Source: Streptomonospora wellingtoniae
GTDB taxonomy: Bacteria > Actinomycetota > Actinomycetes > Streptosporangiales > Streptosporangiaceae
Length of the DNA: 64,000 nucleotides
Reading direction: 5' to 3'
NCBI RefSeq assembly: GCF_031845375.1
Contig: NZ_JAVREK010000004.1
Coordinates: 186,001 to 250,000, forward strand
Each line of letters begins with the position of its first letter. Positions within the stretch are counted from its first letter, which is position 1. A program made the position numbers and the translations under genes. The notes beneath the pieces are model-generated. The model did no database searches and had not been told where the DNA came from. It saw nothing but the letters and a program-made list of their open reading frames with translations. Shown here in pieces: positions 63,088-64,000 of the stretch.

Positions 63088-64000
63088 GTGAACGCACCGA
63101 CCGACGCGACCGGCCCTGCATCGCCGGTCGTCGCACTGCGCAGGGCCGGCACGGCTCTGGTCGTCGACCTCGCGCCCCAGGCAGGGGGCGGGCTTCCCGA
63201 GGTGCTGCACTGGGGCGCCGACACCGGTCCGCTCACGCCGGAGCTCGCCGAGCATCTTCGCACCACCTCGGTGCCCGCGGTGCCCCACAGCGCGCCCGAC
63301 GCGCCGCGCGGGTTCACGGTGCTGCCCACCGAGGCCGACGCCTGGGCCGGCACACCCGCGCTCAGCGGCCACCGCGCAGGAACGGCCGGTGCGCCGCGCC
63401 TCGGACTGCGGGACCACCGCGCCTCCTCCGACGACGCGGCCGACACCCTGGTCCTGGACCTGTACGATCCCGCCGTCGGCCTCGCCGTGCGGCTGCGCTA
63501 CCGGCTCGACGCCTGCGGCGTGCTGCGCGTCGCGGCGACCGCCGAGGCGGCAGCCGGCCCGCACTCCGGCTCCGACGCGGCCTACGACCTCGCCGCGCTG
63601 CGCGTGCTCCTCCCGCTGCCCGCCCGGGCCGCCGAGATCGTCGACCTGACCGGGCGGTGGGTCCGCGAGCGCAGTCCCCAGCGCCGCGACATGGCCGACG
63701 GGACCGTCCTGCGACGCGCCCTGCGCGGCCGCCCCGGCCACGACAGCCCCCTGCTGACGGCAGCGGGAACCCGCGGGTTCGGGTTCCGCTCGGGCGAGGT
63801 CTGGGCGGCGCACGTGGCCTGGAGTGGCGACCAGGAGTACCTCGTCGAGCGGCTGCCCGAGGGCGCGGGCGCGCACGCGGCCGCGCTCGGCGGTGCCGAG
63901 GCGCTGCGGCCGGGCGAGATCCGCCTGGGGCCCGGCGACTCCTACGAGGGTCCCGAGATCGTCTTCGCCCACTCCACCGCCGGCCTCGACGGCGTTTCGG
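63088..64000 (+). CDS. GH36 alpha-galactosidase, partial (window end)
   Basis: A frame starting at a GTG with GGAGG six bases upstream is open to the end of the window (304 codons and no stop). Its translation matches the N-terminal beta-sandwich domain of GH36 alpha-galactosidases: VLHWGADTGPLTPE, RLGLRDHRASS, RVLLPLPARAAEIVDLTGRW and AHVAWSGDQEYLVERLP. The catalytic barrel lies beyond the window. The enzyme should release alpha-galactose from oligosaccharides. It follows a LacI regulator and is in the direction that regulator reads, so the two probably form one control unit. Confidence 0.85.
   Translation, partial: MNAPTDATGPASPVVALRRAGTALVVDLAPQAGGGLPEVLHWGADTGPLTPELAEHLRTTSVPAVPHSAPDAPRGFTVLPTEADAWAGTPALSGHRAGTAGAPRLGLRDHRASSDDAADTLVLDLYDPAVGLAVRLRYRLDACGVLRVAATAEAAAGPHSGSDAAYDLAALRVLLPLPARAAEIVDLTGRWVRERSPQRRDMADGTVLRRALRGRPGHDSPLLTAAGTRGFGFRSGEVWAAHVAWSGDQEYLVERLPEGAGAHAAALGGAEALRPGEIRLGPGDSYEGPEIVFAHSTAGLDGVS

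Overview
The window is chromosomal DNA from a very GC-rich actinomycete. Third codon positions are almost always G or C, GTG starts are common, and many genes overlap as ATGA or GTGA. A conservon (CvnA-D), GuaB1, an EF-G-like GTPase, and AftD, DprE1 and DprE2 homologues point to Actinomycetia. The mix would suit Streptosporangiales/Nocardiopsaceae, but that placement is an inference. I saw no rRNA, tRNA, CRISPR array, prophage or intact transposon. The only mobile trace is a short IS481-like transposase remnant near 35.9 kb.

Layout. (1) 0-18.4 kb is a cell-envelope glycan locus. It holds a tiny DUF2613 protein, a GT4 glycosyltransferase, an AftD-like arabinofuranosyltransferase, two DUF3068 membrane proteins, two SAM methyltransferases, a GT-C-like membrane protein and an O-acyltransferase. 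It also holds UbiA-type polyprenyl-phosphate phosphoribosyltransferase, DprE1 and DprE2, the three steps that end in polyprenyl-phosphoryl-arabinose. (2) 18.4-22.5 kb is a complete four-gene conservon. (3) 22.9-41 kb is mixed housekeeping and membrane functions: a VanZ-RDD gene split by an in-frame TGA, guaB1, a CDP-alcohol phosphatidyltransferase, an acyltransferase, an M20 amidohydrolase with a long disordered tail, an M48 protease, an EF-G-like GTPase, a CPBP protease, an MFS transporter, a secreted coiled-coil protein, peptide deformylase and a nucleotidyltransferase. (4) 41.9-54.3 kb holds a CbiX-like protein, an APH(6)-type kinase, kdpDE without kdpFABC, a quinone oxidoreductase, an enoyl-CoA hydratase, a PP2C-like protein, a SalK-type protein, a carboxylesterase behind a TetR-type operator, and inorganic pyrophosphatase. 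(5) 54.7-64 kb holds an SDR-DUF2867 protein, photolyase divergent from a TudS/DUF1722 protein, and a possible sulfated-sugar cassette: sulfatase, MHS transporter, LacI regulator and a GH36 alpha-galactosidase cut by the window end.

The most unusual observations are three copies of a 55-bp nested-palindrome element at 8263, 47278 and 62967, one of which supplies the stop codon of a frameshifted PPOX gene; a DprE1 with Ala at the position of the mycobacterial benzothiazinone-target Cys387; and the TGA that separates the VanZ and RDD halves of one reading frame. Functional calls rest on motif recognition by eye. No database search was run.
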